41,068 nucleotides of DNA, taken from a virus. The translations under genes were made by a program, and so were the position numbers. This document shows, in pieces, positions 1-7,686 of this stretch. The stretch is from IMG/VR virus record IMGVR_UViG_3300043449_001374, positions 1 through 41,068 of that record; one strand, given 5' to 3'. The notes under the pieces were generated by a model, which ran no database searches, was not told where the DNA came from, and worked only from the letters and a program-made list of their open reading frames with translations. How positions within the stretch are numbered: the first letter of the stretch is position 1; the number at the start of each line of letters is the position of its first letter.

Positions 1-652
1 CTGGAAGTGGACGTGCTCCAGGCCCACGGCGGCTCGGGCGCGCTCCCAGGCGCATGCCCGTGTAGAACGCCACCCGGATGGCGATCTGCGTCTGCCAGTT
101 CGTGCAGGCCCGGCAGGCGCGCAGCATCTCGGCGCGGGTGATGTAGGTGTGCCGCTCGTTGCGCACCACGGGCAACTGCATGCGCGCGGTGGGGTCGCTG
201 GTCGTCAGGCCGTGGCGCTTCCACGCCCACCGGCATGCCGCCTTGAGGACGGCCAGGCGGTTGCGCACGGTGGCCAGGCTGAGGGTGTGGCCCTCGCGCG
301 TCCCGGCGCGGTCTTCGGCGACGGCGGCGGCGACGGCTGGCAGCTCCGACATGGGCTTGCCGGCGTAGGCCCAGGCGATTTCGGCCAGGTGCTGCGCTGT
401 GGCGCGGTAGCTCTTGAGGTGCTGCTTGTCGCGCAGGTACAGCGCGACCGCCTCGTCAATCAGCGGGTCTGTACCTCCGGCTCCCGTAGCGAGTGCGTAG
501 AGCCTGCCTGACTCCTGGCGGTCGAACGCGTCAGCTTGGGCCTGACTCCAGCCAGCCGGAAGCAGTCGAGTAAGCCGGTGCCTGCGACTGCCAATGTAGC
601 GGTCGAACTCAAAGCGCCAGCGCTTGTTGCGGGTGTCCCAGTAGATCGGCAT
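1..652 (-). pseudogene. int: Tyrosine-type phage integrase, cut by the window edge and apparently internally deleted
   Basis: Would catalyse site-specific integration and excision. Reading left from ATG at 652, the protein begins MPIYWDTRNKRWRFEF, then has a core-binding (SAM-like) region and enters the catalytic domain at FYTGMRLG, where Arg201 is the first catalytic arginine. Directly after this (about 43-51) the frame no longer encodes the expected beta-sheet region. Instead another frame reads AWERARAAVGLEHVHF, which resembles the stretch just before the HxLRH box. The sequence GCCTGGGAG at the join fits both sides. I infer an out-of-frame deletion of roughly 90-100 codons, or an assembly collapse. 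The 5' end overlaps the excisionase-like gene by 193 bases. Family assignment is firm; inactivation is an inference because the C terminus lies outside the window. Confidence 0.8.
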
Positions 653-801
653 GACTGGCGGTAGGTGTTGACGTCTGCGGGGTCGAATCGGACGGATCGT
701 GCTGTCGGGCGGTAGGCTGGGAGCCTTCCAGATGCGGCCAGTTCGTAGACGGCTCGCTTGCTTATGCCAAGCAGCATGGCGGCTTCTGCGGCGTCGATCA
801 T
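460..801 (-). CDS. Excisionase-like helix-turn-helix DNA-binding protein
   Basis: A 113-residue protein starting MIDAAEAAMLLG at ATG 801. Residues 3-50 form a MerR/AlpA-type winged helix (LLGISKRAVYELAASG, then RSVRFDPADVNTY) typical of excisionases and directionality factors next to phage integrases. The ATG overlaps the upstream stop as ATGA. The last 63 or so codons run out of frame inside the integrase coding sequence, so this DNA is translated in two frames if both genes are full length. The C-terminal half has no recognisable fold but resembles, from memory, the tails of similar proteins in other beta-proteobacterial prophages. A longer in-frame extension upstream (to 942) is antisense-like and was not used. 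Confidence 0.75.
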   Translation of the reverse strand: MIDAAEAAMLLGISKRAVYELAASGRLPAYRPTARSVRFDPADVNTYRQSCRSTGTPATSAGALSSTATLAVAGTGLLDCFRLAGVRPKLTRSTARSQAGSTHSLREPEVQTR

Positions 802-1142
802 CCCCCGCCCTCCACCGGAGCGGCCTGCTCGCTGGCCTGGCGGATGGCGGCGGCGAACTCGCACGGCTGGATAGGCATGTCGTTCAACGCGGCCCTTGCG
901 GCTCGCCTGCGACACGTCATCTGCTCGATGAGCGAGGCGCACAGCTCCCTCTCATCCGCCCTGGCCTGAGCCGCAGCGGCGGCGAGCTGGGCGGCGTTGT
1001 AGATGAGCAGCTTGGTCGCCGTGCCGCCCTGGCGGGCGACCTCCAGATCCAGCAGCGGTCCATCACCATCGAGCCACAGGCGATCCGGTGTCGATCCGTC
1101 ATAGCTGATGGCATGCGCCACCGGCTCCAGGCGGTCAGCCAT
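798..1142 (-). CDS. Conserved phage protein of unknown function
   Basis: 114 residues starting MADRLEPVAHAISYDG. The middle is Ala- and Gln-rich and probably helical (AAQLAAAAAQAR). The C terminus has a Cys-Arg-Arg-Arg stretch. No enzyme motif is visible. Its stop overlaps the excisionase start (ATGA) and its start overlaps the end of the upstream ASCH-like fragment by eight bases, so it belongs to the leftward early operon. Function is unknown. Confidence 0.65.
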   Translation of the reverse strand: MADRLEPVAHAISYDGSTPDRLWLDGDGPLLDLEVARQGGTATKLLIYNAAQLAAAAAQARADERELCASLIEQMTCRRRAARAALNDMPIQPCEFAAAIRQASEQAAPVEGGG

Positions 1143-1446
1143 GCGACACCTCCACGCGCTTGAACTCCACCACCCACACCCAGGGATTCGCGTCCCATGA
1201 GCCGGGGCCGTTGATGCGCTCCCACAGGTGGCGGTAGCCTTCCTGTGGTGTCATGCCGGCGATCTGCTCCGCGTCGTCGTGTTCGCACCACCAGCCGCCG
1301 ATGAATTCGCTGATGCCCTCGTCTTTCGCATCATCGGCGCTGATGTCCTGCAGCCTCTCGACCCGCACGCCCGTGATCTCCAGCGTGATGCGGCTGGCGG
1401 CCCGCGGCATATGGATGCTGGGCTTCCAGGTGTAGCTCTCCCAGGT
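1135..1446 (-). pseudogene. C-terminal fragment of an ASCH-like phage protein
   Basis: The frame ends SWDANPWVWVVEFKRVEVSHG and contains WKPSIHMPRAAS followed by RITLEITGVRVERLQDIS. These are hallmarks of the C-terminal half of a common phage protein with an ASCH/PUA-like fold, usually 180-220 residues long. The N-terminal half is missing: upstream of about 1446 the DNA belongs, in another frame, to the methyltransferase. An open frame continues to an ATG at 1515 but that extension is only a shadow of the methyltransferase. I infer a deletion that joined two adjacent genes. Any product would be about 100-126 residues and probably non-functional. Confidence 0.6.
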
Positions 1447-2078
1447 CAGCGGCGCCCGGCTGCGATGCGGGCCAGCGTGGCGGGCGAACGGCCCGGGCGG
1501 TGCACCGCTGACCATCGGCCGGCGCCGAAGTCGATCACACGCGCGGCTGGCGTCGGCTCACGCTTGGGCAGCGTCAGCTCGACAGGGTGGCGCGATCGGG
1601 TTGCGACCACGAACAGCCGGCGGCGGTGCTGCGGCACGCCGTGGTCAGCGGCGTCGACCACCATTGGCGACAGCGCGTAGCCCAGCGCGTGCATCGCGGC
1701 ACACCACGCCGGGTACAGCACCCATTCCGCGTACTCGGGGACGTTCTCCACCAGCACCACGGCCGGGCGGTGGACCTCGGCGCAGGTCACAACAGCCCAC
1801 GCGGTGGCCCGCTGCGCGTCGTGATGCGGCTTGTCGGTACCACGGGCCTTGCTGTGTCCCTGGCAGGCCGGCGAGGCCAGCAGGATGTCGTGGGCCGGCG
1901 CGTCACGGAAGTCGGCCTGCTGGAGGTCTTGGCAGGCGTGCCGCGTGTCCGGGTGGTTGGCGGCATGCCACTCCACGGCGGTTGGCCAGTGGTTGGCGGC
2001 CCAGAGGACTTGGCACCCGGCCATCGCGGCGCCAGTGCTGAACCCGCCTGCGCCAGCAAAGAGGTCGATCGCGTTCAT
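1446..2078 (-). CDS. C5-cytosine DNA methyltransferase, C-terminally truncated
   Basis: Dcm-type methyltransferase starting MNAIDLFAGAGGFSTG at ATG 2078, which overlaps the upstream stop (ATGA). Motif I is DLFAGAGG (5-12). Motif IV is SPACQ (69-73) with the catalytic Cys72; family members usually have PPCQ or PACQ. Motif VI is ENV (111-113), and motif VIII is QHRRR near 150. The protein stops at residue 210, just after PATLARIAAGRR, where relatives continue into the target-recognition region and motifs IX-X. The stop codon lies at the junction with the ASCH-like fragment. Such enzymes would protect phage DNA from host restriction; this copy probably lacks activity. A longer start at 2213 is possible but overlaps the previous gene. 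Confidence 0.8.
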   Translation of the reverse strand: MNAIDLFAGAGGFSTGAAMAGCQVLWAANHWPTAVEWHAANHPDTRHACQDLQQADFRDAPAHDILLASPACQGHSKARGTDKPHHDAQRATAWAVVTCAEVHRPAVVLVENVPEYAEWVLYPAWCAAMHALGYALSPMVVDAADHGVPQHRRRLFVVATRSRHPVELTLPKREPTPAARVIDFGAGRWSAVHRPGRSPATLARIAAGRR

Positions 2079-2578
2079 ACGATCACCACCTCCCGATCCG
2101 ACACCACACGCCCGGCGGCGATGGCGGCCAGGCGCTCGCGGGTCTCGTAGACCGCCAGCAGGAAATCCCGCTCCGGCAGCCCCTCCATGGCCTGGGCGTA
2201 GTGCCCGACACATTCGCGCACCGCGCGCAGCCCTTCGCCGTCCATGCGCATGACCTGCGAGGCGTGCCAGCGCTCCCCGGCCCGCGCCATGGCGTAGCAG
2301 GCGGCGTCCCAGGTGGCGTGCACCTCGTCGCGCACCAGGTTGCCGCGCAGGAACAGCGTCTCCACCACGTTAATGGCGTCGCTGAGGTGGCGCCAGTCGT
2401 CCTCGCCAGGGTGCTGGCCGCGGGCGATGGATTCCAGCGCCGAGTGCATGCAGCCCATCAGCAGGTCGCGCTCGCGCTGCGGCAGCGGGTTCTGGTCGTC
2501 AGCATGCACGCCAACCACCAGTTTTGACAGCAGGCGAGACGGCTGGGCCGGGCGTGCCGGGCGGCCTCGCTTACGCAT
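2075..2578 (-). CDS. Conserved phage protein of unknown function
   Basis: 167 residues, starting MRKRGRPARPAQPSRLLSKL with a basic N terminus that may contact nucleic acid. The rest is predicted mainly helical (RDLLMGCMHSALESIARGQ; LSDAINVVETLFLRG). It resembles proteins found next to methyltransferases and recombination genes in Burkholderia-type prophages, but I know no function. Start and stop overlap neighbours in the leftward operon by a few bases. Confidence 0.65.
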   Translation of the reverse strand: MRKRGRPARPAQPSRLLSKLVVGVHADDQNPLPQRERDLLMGCMHSALESIARGQHPGEDDWRHLSDAINVVETLFLRGNLVRDEVHATWDAACYAMARAGERWHASQVMRMDGEGLRAVRECVGHYAQAMEGLPERDFLLAVYETRERLAAIAAGRVVSDREVVIV

Positions 2579-2744
2579 GCTCGGCCTCGATCAGCGCATC
2601 TTCGACAGCCTCGACGCTCAGGCCCAGCTCGCGGGCGGTCTGCTCGATGGCGAGGTCGACAGCTCCAGCGAACTCGACTCCAGGGCCGGTGTTGGCAAGG
2701 GCTGACTGGAACGTGGCGCGCACCTTCTCGCGGGGGGTGATCAT
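2571..2744 (-). CDS. Small phage protein, 57 residues
   Basis: Begins MITPREKVRATFQSAL and ends ALIEAEHA. It is predicted all-helical and acidic towards the C terminus. It was found by reading the gap between the flanking genes. Its ATG overlaps the NinB-like gene's stop (ATGA), and its 3' end overlaps the next gene's start by eight bases, which is strong evidence for a real, coupled gene. Function is unknown. Confidence 0.65.
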   Translation of the reverse strand: MITPREKVRATFQSALANTGPGVEFAGAVDLAIEQTARELGLSVEAVEDALIEAEHA

Positions 2745-3316
2745 GCTTGGCTCTCCTCTGTATTCGGTTGTGTCTTGCGGCGGCGGGCCGGCGCGCGGTA
2801 CCTCACCGCCTCGCGCTCCTCCGCCAGGAAATGGAAGGTCACGCCGAACTCAGCCACCGCGTGCGCGATGACGCGGTCGATGTGCTCGGAGTACTGCTTG
2901 ACGCTCAGGTCTTCGGTGCTGATGCGCACGCGCTGCGGCGTGGCCTTCTTCTGGCCGGGCAACTTGCGCATGACGAAGCGGTCGGGCAGGAACAGGCGGC
3001 GGAAGTACTCCTTCCACACCTCGGCAGTGAAGCGCTCGCCGTTCACACGCACCTGCTCGGCGATCTGCGGGAACACGGCGGCGTGCAGGAACCCGCGCTG
3101 CTTGACGGTGATGTCGTCGGCGTCCTCTCCGAACACCAGCCGCCAGGTGCGCGGGACCATCTCGCCGGTGTCCGGGTCGGTCTTGTCCGGCGCGCCGGCA
3201 ATCCGCTGCTTCGCGTGCTCGTACAGCTGCGTCACGGCGGCGTGCAGCGCCTCGCGGGTGCCGGGGCAGGTGAGCACCAGGTCACGGTCATCCAGCAGCA
3301 AGGCGCGACCGGTCAT
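2741..3316 (-). CDS. NinB-like recombination protein
   Basis: 191 residues. The central part matches the general plan of phage NinB (lambda Orf) proteins: a strand-rich RTWRLVFGED segment, then TVKQRGFLHAAVFPQIAEQ, then EVWKEYFRRLFLP and a basic linker, with a conserved C-terminal helix SVKQYSEHIDRVIAHAVAEFG. Lambda Orf binds single-stranded DNA and helps load the annealing protein at the expense of SSB and RecFOR. Its placement with the YqaJ exonuclease and presumed annealer supports a recombination role. The assignment rests on remembered family pattern, not a search. Confidence 0.55.
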   Translation of the reverse strand: MTGRALLLDDRDLVLTCPGTREALHAAVTQLYEHAKQRIAGAPDKTDPDTGEMVPRTWRLVFGEDADDITVKQRGFLHAAVFPQIAEQVRVNGERFTAEVWKEYFRRLFLPDRFVMRKLPGQKKATPQRVRISTEDLSVKQYSEHIDRVIAHAVAEFGVTFHFLAEEREAVRYRAPARRRKTQPNTEESQA

Positions 3317-3834
3317 ACGTGCCTCCAGTTCTTGCGCAGTCGGGCAGCGCGGATGGTTGAACTGTGCACGCCGAGCAGAGGCGCCAGTTCAAGCGATGAC
3401 TGTCGCGATTCCCGAATCCAGCCCACCAACTCGTCATCAAGCAGTGCGTTGAAGGCCTTCACGCCGCGCTGCGAGCGGCCATGCCGGACCATGTCCTGGC
3501 TGTTGTCCTTCGGGGTTCCGTAGTACAGATTCCCGAGCGCAGGGTTGGCCCGGTTGCCGTCGCGATGCAGGCCCCAGAGCCCGGCCGCAGGACCGACAAA
3601 GGCGGCCAGCACCAGCAAATGGACCGGAGCCTTCCTTTCGCGCCCCTCGCGGCACAGCGACACGTAGACGTAGCCGGTGCTCTTGTCATCAGTGCGCCAA
3701 GTCAACATGCGGGCAGCGACAGGACGCATGCTGGCGCCGACGCGCACAGTGCGTGCCAGTGAACGAACCCGGCCAGCGTCGGAAACCTCGTAGAGCCCTT
3801 CGTAGCCGACGACGGGGCGCCATTGCTCGCTCAT
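3313..3834 (-). CDS. NUMOD4-HNH homing endonuclease with C-terminal HTH
   Basis: 173 residues. A NUMOD4 motif opens the protein (EQWRPVVGYEGLYEVSDAGR, residues 3-22). An HNH nuclease core follows, with VHLLVLAAFVGP and GLHRDGNRANPALGNLYYGT supplying the His and Asn ligands (about 72-107). A helix-turn-helix at the C terminus (ELAPLLGVHSSTIRAARL) would set target specificity. It is inserted between the YbcO-like and NinB-like genes with ATGA overlaps on both sides, so insertion left the operon's coupling intact. Free-standing HNH genes spread by cutting alleles that lack them. This is one of four in the window. Confidence 0.88.
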   Translation of the reverse strand: MSEQWRPVVGYEGLYEVSDAGRVRSLARTVRVGASMRPVAARMLTWRTDDKSTGYVYVSLCREGRERKAPVHLLVLAAFVGPAAGLWGLHRDGNRANPALGNLYYGTPKDNSQDMVRHGRSQRGVKAFNALLDDELVGWIRESRQSSLELAPLLGVHSSTIRAARLRKNWRHV

Positions 3835-4274
3835 CGGGTCACCGCCACCTTCCCCGCCAGCACCAGCTCGGCCAGCGTCAGCACGATGGCGCGGTCGATC
3901 ATGGCGCGCCGCTCATCGCGTGTCATGTCCTTGCCCTGGTCGATGGCCTGATGGCAGGCGCGGCACAAGCCGGCGGTCCAGCAGTCGTGCGCCTTGGTAG
4001 CGCCGCCCTTGCCTTCGTTGCGGTGGGCCGCCTCCACGCCGGGTGCGCCGCAGAGGACGCAGTTCGGCAGGCTGCGCACGGCCGCCAGCCAGTCGCCACC
4101 GCGGTGGGTGACGGCCTTCGGCGCAGGGCGCGGGTCGTTGGCGGCCGCGGCCATGACGGCGCGCGGCTTGGGTGCCACCACTGGCACGGCCGGCAGCCGC
4201 CGCTCGCGCGGAGCGGCCGGCGCCTTCGGCTTCGTGCGCAGCGGGGTGCAGCGCTGGATGGCGGAGCGCTTCAT
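3831..4274 (-). CDS. YbcO-like (DUF1364) HNH-family nuclease
   Basis: 147 residues: a basic, Pro/Ala-rich N terminus of about 55 residues, then a zinc/HNH-like core with CVLCG, a His in VEAAHRNEGKGG, and GLCRACHQAIDQGK. The C-terminal helix RAMIDRAIVLTLAEL is typical of relatives. E. coli YbcO is a metal-dependent nuclease of the lambda Nin-region replacement type, probably acting in recombination or repair of phage DNA. It differs from the HNH homing genes by lacking NUMOD and HTH modules. It is coupled to the homing gene downstream (ATGA). Confidence 0.65.
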   Translation of the reverse strand: MKRSAIQRCTPLRTKPKAPAAPRERRLPAVPVVAPKPRAVMAAAANDPRPAPKAVTHRGGDWLAAVRSLPNCVLCGAPGVEAAHRNEGKGGATKAHDCWTAGLCRACHQAIDQGKDMTRDERRAMIDRAIVLTLAELVLAGKVAVTR

Positions 4275-4277
4275 GGC

Positions 4278-5927
4278 TCAGGCGGCGGCGTGCTGTTCCG
4301 CCACGTCAGCGACGTGCTCGATGAGCGCGCGGCAGATCTCGCCGAACTGCGCCTCGGTGTAGAGCTTCGCGGCCTTCTCAGTGGCGGCCGGCTGGACGCC
4401 CAGGACGTCGGCCACGAACGCGGCGGTCATGGTGAAACCCAGCCGCTCGCAGATCACGCCCAGCTTCAGCGTCGGCGCCACCGGTGCGGCCGGCTCTTGC
4501 CATGGCGGCGCGACCGGCGCGGCGGCCGGCGTGGGGGCTGCAGCGGGCGCAGCCTTCGGCGCCGCGGTCACCTGCAGGGCCTCTTGCGCGATGCGCGCGG
4601 CGGCGGCCTCGCGCTGGCGCTTGTCCTCCTCGGCCTTGGTGTGCGCATCGATCCGCGCGGCCACGGCCAGGCGGAAGTCCTCGACCGGCTTGCCCACCAG
4701 CTGCTGCGGGTCGGCGAACAGGAACGCATGCTCCTGGTGCTCGGCCCGGAACCACGCCAGCTTCTCGCGCCACTCGCGGGCGGCTTGATCGGCGGCGATC
4801 TTGCCTCGGGCCAGGGCGGTGTCCACCGCATCCTGCAACGTCTGCACCGTGCGCTTGCCCTTGGCCGCCGCAGCGAAGTCAGGCGCGGCGACGGTCAGCG
4901 AGAGCGGCGCCAGTTCCACGTTCAGCGCGGCGACGTGCTGGGTGAAGGCGCCACGGGCGGCCAGGATGATCCCGTCCTTGATCTCTGCCTTGCGCTTGTC
5001 CACCAGCCTCGTCAGGTCCAGGCGGGTGGATCGGGCCAGCTGGCGCAGGTCGGCGACCACGCGCTGCATCTCCACCACGTCGGCGATGCTGGCCAGGGCA
5101 GTGGCCTCGGCGGCGTCCAGCATCTCCTCGGCGCGGCCCAGTGCCTTCACCGCTGCGTCAGCCAGGGCGAACTCGGAATCGGTGCTGGGCTTGGCCGGCA
5201 GCCGCTCCACGAAGGCGCGCAGCGCCACGCCGAAGGCAGGGAGGTTCGACTGCACGGCCAGGGCGCCATCCAGGCGGATGGCCACGGCCGGCAGGGTCTC
5301 CACCACCGGCGTCGCCACGGCTTCGGCCGGAGCCGGCGGCACGTAGGCGGCGACGTCGCGGGCGAACTGCTGCCAGCCGGCGATCAGCGCGGCGAACTTC
5401 TCCTCGCTCGACTCGTACCAGCAGGAGACGGTGCGCTCGGGCGTGCCGTCGCTCACGGTGAACCGGCAGCGCGCGGCGCCGCTCACCAGGAGCTCCTGGT
5501 CCAGCTGGACGATGTAGTGCGGCGGCAGGCTGCCGGCCCGCACCGCGGCGGCCAGTTCCTCGTTCCAGAGCTTGCACTCCCAGACGAGATCCTCGGCCAT
5601 CGTCAGGCCGTCCAGGCTGGCCAGCAGGCGCAGGCCGTCGACCTCGACCGTCGCCGTGACGGGGAACAGATCCTCGCCCAGCTCGGCCTCGATCAGCGGC
5701 CGGGCAGCTGCCTCGGCGGCGTGGCCGCGGTCGAACAGCGCCTGCTTGGCGGCGCCGACTTCCTCGGCCGCGCCGGTGGCCTTGCGGCGCAGCAGCTCGG
5801 TGCGGCTGACGTACTTGCTGACGCCCATCATCGCGGGCGCCTCGCTGGCGGTGAAGTAGCCGGCGCGCAGCGCGAGCCAGGCGGGCGTGCCTTGCTGCAC
5901 GTCGTGGATGGTGCGGGCGAGCGTCAT
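4278..5927 (-). CDS. YqaJ-family viral exonuclease with a long C-terminal extension
   Basis: 549 residues. The N-terminal 220 or so are a lambda-exonuclease-like PD-(D/E)XK domain: QGTPAWLALRAGYFTASE (12-29), then FDRGHAAEAAARPLIE, the catalytic LASLDGLTMAEDLVWECK (Asp, then Glu-x-Lys), and YIVQLDQELLVSG. It would resect double-stranded DNA for single-strand annealing. The remaining 330 residues are helical and Ala-rich, partly coiled coil, and resemble the DUF1351-type region some phages encode separately, so this may be a fusion. It starts four bases into the end of the presumed annealing protein gene (ATGA), a usual exonuclease/annealer pairing. Confidence 0.85.
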   Translation of the reverse strand: MTLARTIHDVQQGTPAWLALRAGYFTASEAPAMMGVSKYVSRTELLRRKATGAAEEVGAAKQALFDRGHAAEAAARPLIEAELGEDLFPVTATVEVDGLRLLASLDGLTMAEDLVWECKLWNEELAAAVRAGSLPPHYIVQLDQELLVSGAARCRFTVSDGTPERTVSCWYESSEEKFAALIAGWQQFARDVAAYVPPAPAEAVATPVVETLPAVAIRLDGALAVQSNLPAFGVALRAFVERLPAKPSTDSEFALADAAVKALGRAEEMLDAAEATALASIADVVEMQRVVADLRQLARSTRLDLTRLVDKRKAEIKDGIILAARGAFTQHVAALNVELAPLSLTVAAPDFAAAAKGKRTVQTLQDAVDTALARGKIAADQAAREWREKLAWFRAEHQEHAFLFADPQQLVGKPVEDFRLAVAARIDAHTKAEEDKRQREAAAARIAQEALQVTAAPKAAPAAAPTPAAAPVAPPWQEPAAPVAPTLKLGVICERLGFTMTAAFVADVLGVQPAATEKAAKLYTEAQFGEICRALIEHVADVAEQHAAA

Positions 5928-6973
5928 TCGGCGCTCCCTTCGGTGGCGGAGGGCGCCCAGGTGCGGATCTCGGCCTGCTGCTTGGGCGTGAGCTGGTCCT
6001 TCGTCTGGATGAAGGCGATCAGCGCGTCCGGCGTCTTCTTGCCGGCCTCGACGGTGGCGCGCCAGCCGGCCTTCTTCTTCTCGAAGGCTTCGGCGGTCAT
6101 GGGCTGCGGCCCGGTGGGTGGCGGGTCGCCAGCGCCAGCGACCTTGTTCTCCATCACCGACGCCCAGGTGGCCTCGCCGTCGCGGATGGCGCCGTACAGG
6201 CCCCGGAGCTTCACCATCTCGGCCGGCGAGCAGGCGCCGACGTCGTGGCCCAGGTACTCGGTCAGGTCGACGGCCTTCACGCCGATCTCGGCGAAGGCGT
6301 CAAGGATCTTGCAGCGTTCGGCGTCCGGGTCCTGGGCCGCCTTGTCCAGGCGGACGGCCTTGATGATGTCGATGGCCTCGTCCTGCAGGTAGCCAGGGAT
6401 GAGCCGCAGGCCGAGCGTGCGCATCGCCTTGGAGATGAGCGCGCCGCGCACGTTGAGCAGCTCGTCGCCCTTGGCGGGCACGAGGTACACGTTCCGGCCC
6501 CAGGAGTTCTTTCGGACCGAGATGTAGCTGCCGTCATCGGCCGGGCGCGAGCGCTCGACGTACTTGCTGACCGGGATGCACACGCTCAGCGGGACGTTGC
6601 TCTCCAGGTCGGTCACCTCGATTCGGTGCACCTCCTTGGCCTCGTCCTCGTAGGTCATCTCAGTGTCCACCGAGACGTTCTTCATGCAGCGCAGGGCGAC
6701 TTCCACGAAGCGGATGCCCAGGCCTTCCACGCCGTCGCCGATGGGCTTGACGTAGTACGCGCTCTTGTTGTCCGCGAAGGACGGGCGGCGGCATTCCTTG
6801 AGCAGGTCCTGCCGCACCTGGTCCCAGTTGCGCGGGTTGCGCATGGCCATGATGAAGCGGGCCTCGACCAGGGCCTTCGCCTTGGCCGCCGCGGCGGTGC
6901 TGGCGGTTTCGGCCGCCATGGGGATGTAGCTGGGCGTCTCGGCGACAGCCAGCGAGGTGGTGGGTGCGTTCAT
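5924..6973 (-). CDS. Putative single-strand annealing recombinase partner
   Basis: 349 residues, a family common in beta- and gamma-proteobacterial phages. Characteristic stretches are EARFIMAMRNPRNWDQVRQD, then DGVEGLGIRFVEVALRCMKN, VTDLESNVPLS, and ISKAMRTLGLRLIPG. The C terminus (from about 280) is a Pro-containing linker and a small helical domain. Its position immediately upstream of a YqaJ exonuclease suggests it is the annealing protein of the pair (RecT/Erf/Rad52-like role). I see no motif that proves this, and the family is usually annotated as hypothetical. Confidence 0.6.
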   Translation of the reverse strand: MNAPTTSLAVAETPSYIPMAAETASTAAAAKAKALVEARFIMAMRNPRNWDQVRQDLLKECRRPSFADNKSAYYVKPIGDGVEGLGIRFVEVALRCMKNVSVDTEMTYEDEAKEVHRIEVTDLESNVPLSVCIPVSKYVERSRPADDGSYISVRKNSWGRNVYLVPAKGDELLNVRGALISKAMRTLGLRLIPGYLQDEAIDIIKAVRLDKAAQDPDAERCKILDAFAEIGVKAVDLTEYLGHDVGACSPAEMVKLRGLYGAIRDGEATWASVMENKVAGAGDPPPTGPQPMTAEAFEKKKAGWRATVEAGKKTPDALIAFIQTKDQLTPKQQAEIRTWAPSATEGSAE

Positions 6974-7110
6974 TCGTCGGTGTCCTCGTCGTCGGAAACT
7001 CGGTTGTTCATGTCGTCCTCGAGTTCGCGGAGGAACTCGCGGACCAGCTCCCAGCAGCGCATGCGCAGGGCGTAGTCGGAAGCGGGGAGGGGCAGGGCGG
7101 TGGTGTCCAT
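6970..7110 (-). CDS. Small acidic phage protein, 46 residues
   Basis: Reads MDTTALPLPASDYALRMRCW at the start and ends in an acidic VSDDEDTDE. Its stop overlaps the next gene's ATG (ATGA), as elsewhere in this operon, which supports it being translated. Mostly one amphipathic helix (LVREFLRELEDD). Function is unknown. Confidence 0.6.
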   Translation of the reverse strand: MDTTALPLPASDYALRMRCWELVREFLRELEDDMNNRVSDDEDTDE

Positions 7111-7114
7111 GGCT

Positions 7115-7549
7115 TCAGCCCTTGAACCAGCGCACCAGGCGCATGAACCAGGACAGCCGCGGCTCGTCGGCCGGCTCGTAGACCGCCATCTCGCGGATGG
7201 GGCCGAGCTCGACCACGGGCGGCGCGTCGGCGGGCATGGCGGCGGTGTCGACCCGGTTGCAGCCCTCTGTGCACGGGGCGTCGCCCTGCTTGCAGGACTC
7301 GCCTTTGCAGCTCGGGAGCTCGCCCAGCCAGCGGCGCGCGCACTCGGCGAGCATTTCCGAGCGCTTCTTCTCTTCCGCGATCCAGCGGTCGTGCTCCTCG
7401 GCCAGCTTCTTCAGGTGGCTGTCGAAGAGGCCGTCTCGCATGGAGTCGTCGTAGAGCCGGCGGAAGTCCAGCGGGTCGTGCTTGGCGCCTTGTGCAGCCA
7501 GCAGGTCACGTTCGGCGGCCGTGTGGCCGCGGGCAGCGAGGCGGCTCAT
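7115..7549 (-). CDS. Conserved phage protein with a Cys cluster
   Basis: 144 residues from ATG 7549 (MSRLAARGHTAAERDLL), chosen because this ATG overlaps the upstream stop. A charged helical region (LKKLAEEHDRWIAEEKKRSEM) precedes a Cys-rich segment CKGESCKQGDAPCTEGC, which could bind a metal, and the protein ends in an aromatic/basic WFMRLVRWFKG. No known family recognised. An upstream in-frame ATG at 7594 is possible but lies inside the preceding gene. Confidence 0.6.
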   Translation of the reverse strand: MSRLAARGHTAAERDLLAAQGAKHDPLDFRRLYDDSMRDGLFDSHLKKLAEEHDRWIAEEKKRSEMLAECARRWLGELPSCKGESCKQGDAPCTEGCNRVDTAAMPADAPPVVELGPIREMAVYEPADEPRLSWFMRLVRWFKG

Positions 7550-7686
7550 CGCGGGCTCCCGGTGAATGCACACACGCGGTCGTCCTGCTCGCACGCAGAC
7601 CAGTGAGCCAGGGCCAGAGCCCCAGCGAGACCGATCACAGCCGCCAGCAGCGCGCTGGCGATTCCCTCTCGCTGGCGCCGGCTCAT
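7546..7686 (-). CDS. Small membrane protein, 46 residues
   Basis: Starts MSRRQREG and contains one hydrophobic segment (IASALLAAVIGLAGALALAHW, residues 9-29) after a positively charged N terminus, so it is probably a single-pass inner-membrane protein with the N terminus inside. Two Cys follow the segment. ATGA overlaps at both ends show it is a coupled member of the leftward early operon. Function is unknown; such small early membrane proteins can act in host takeover or superinfection exclusion, but nothing here proves it. Confidence 0.6.
   Translation of the reverse strand: MSRRQREGIASALLAAVIGLAGALALAHWSACEQDDRVCAFTGSPR

Noticed and set aside
3753-6392. Long plus-strand open frame opposite the exonuclease and annealing genes
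   Set aside because: It is codon-aligned with the minus-strand genes and made of Gly/Arg/His/Gln runs typical of antisense reading in GC-rich DNA. The minus-strand proteins have clear motifs.
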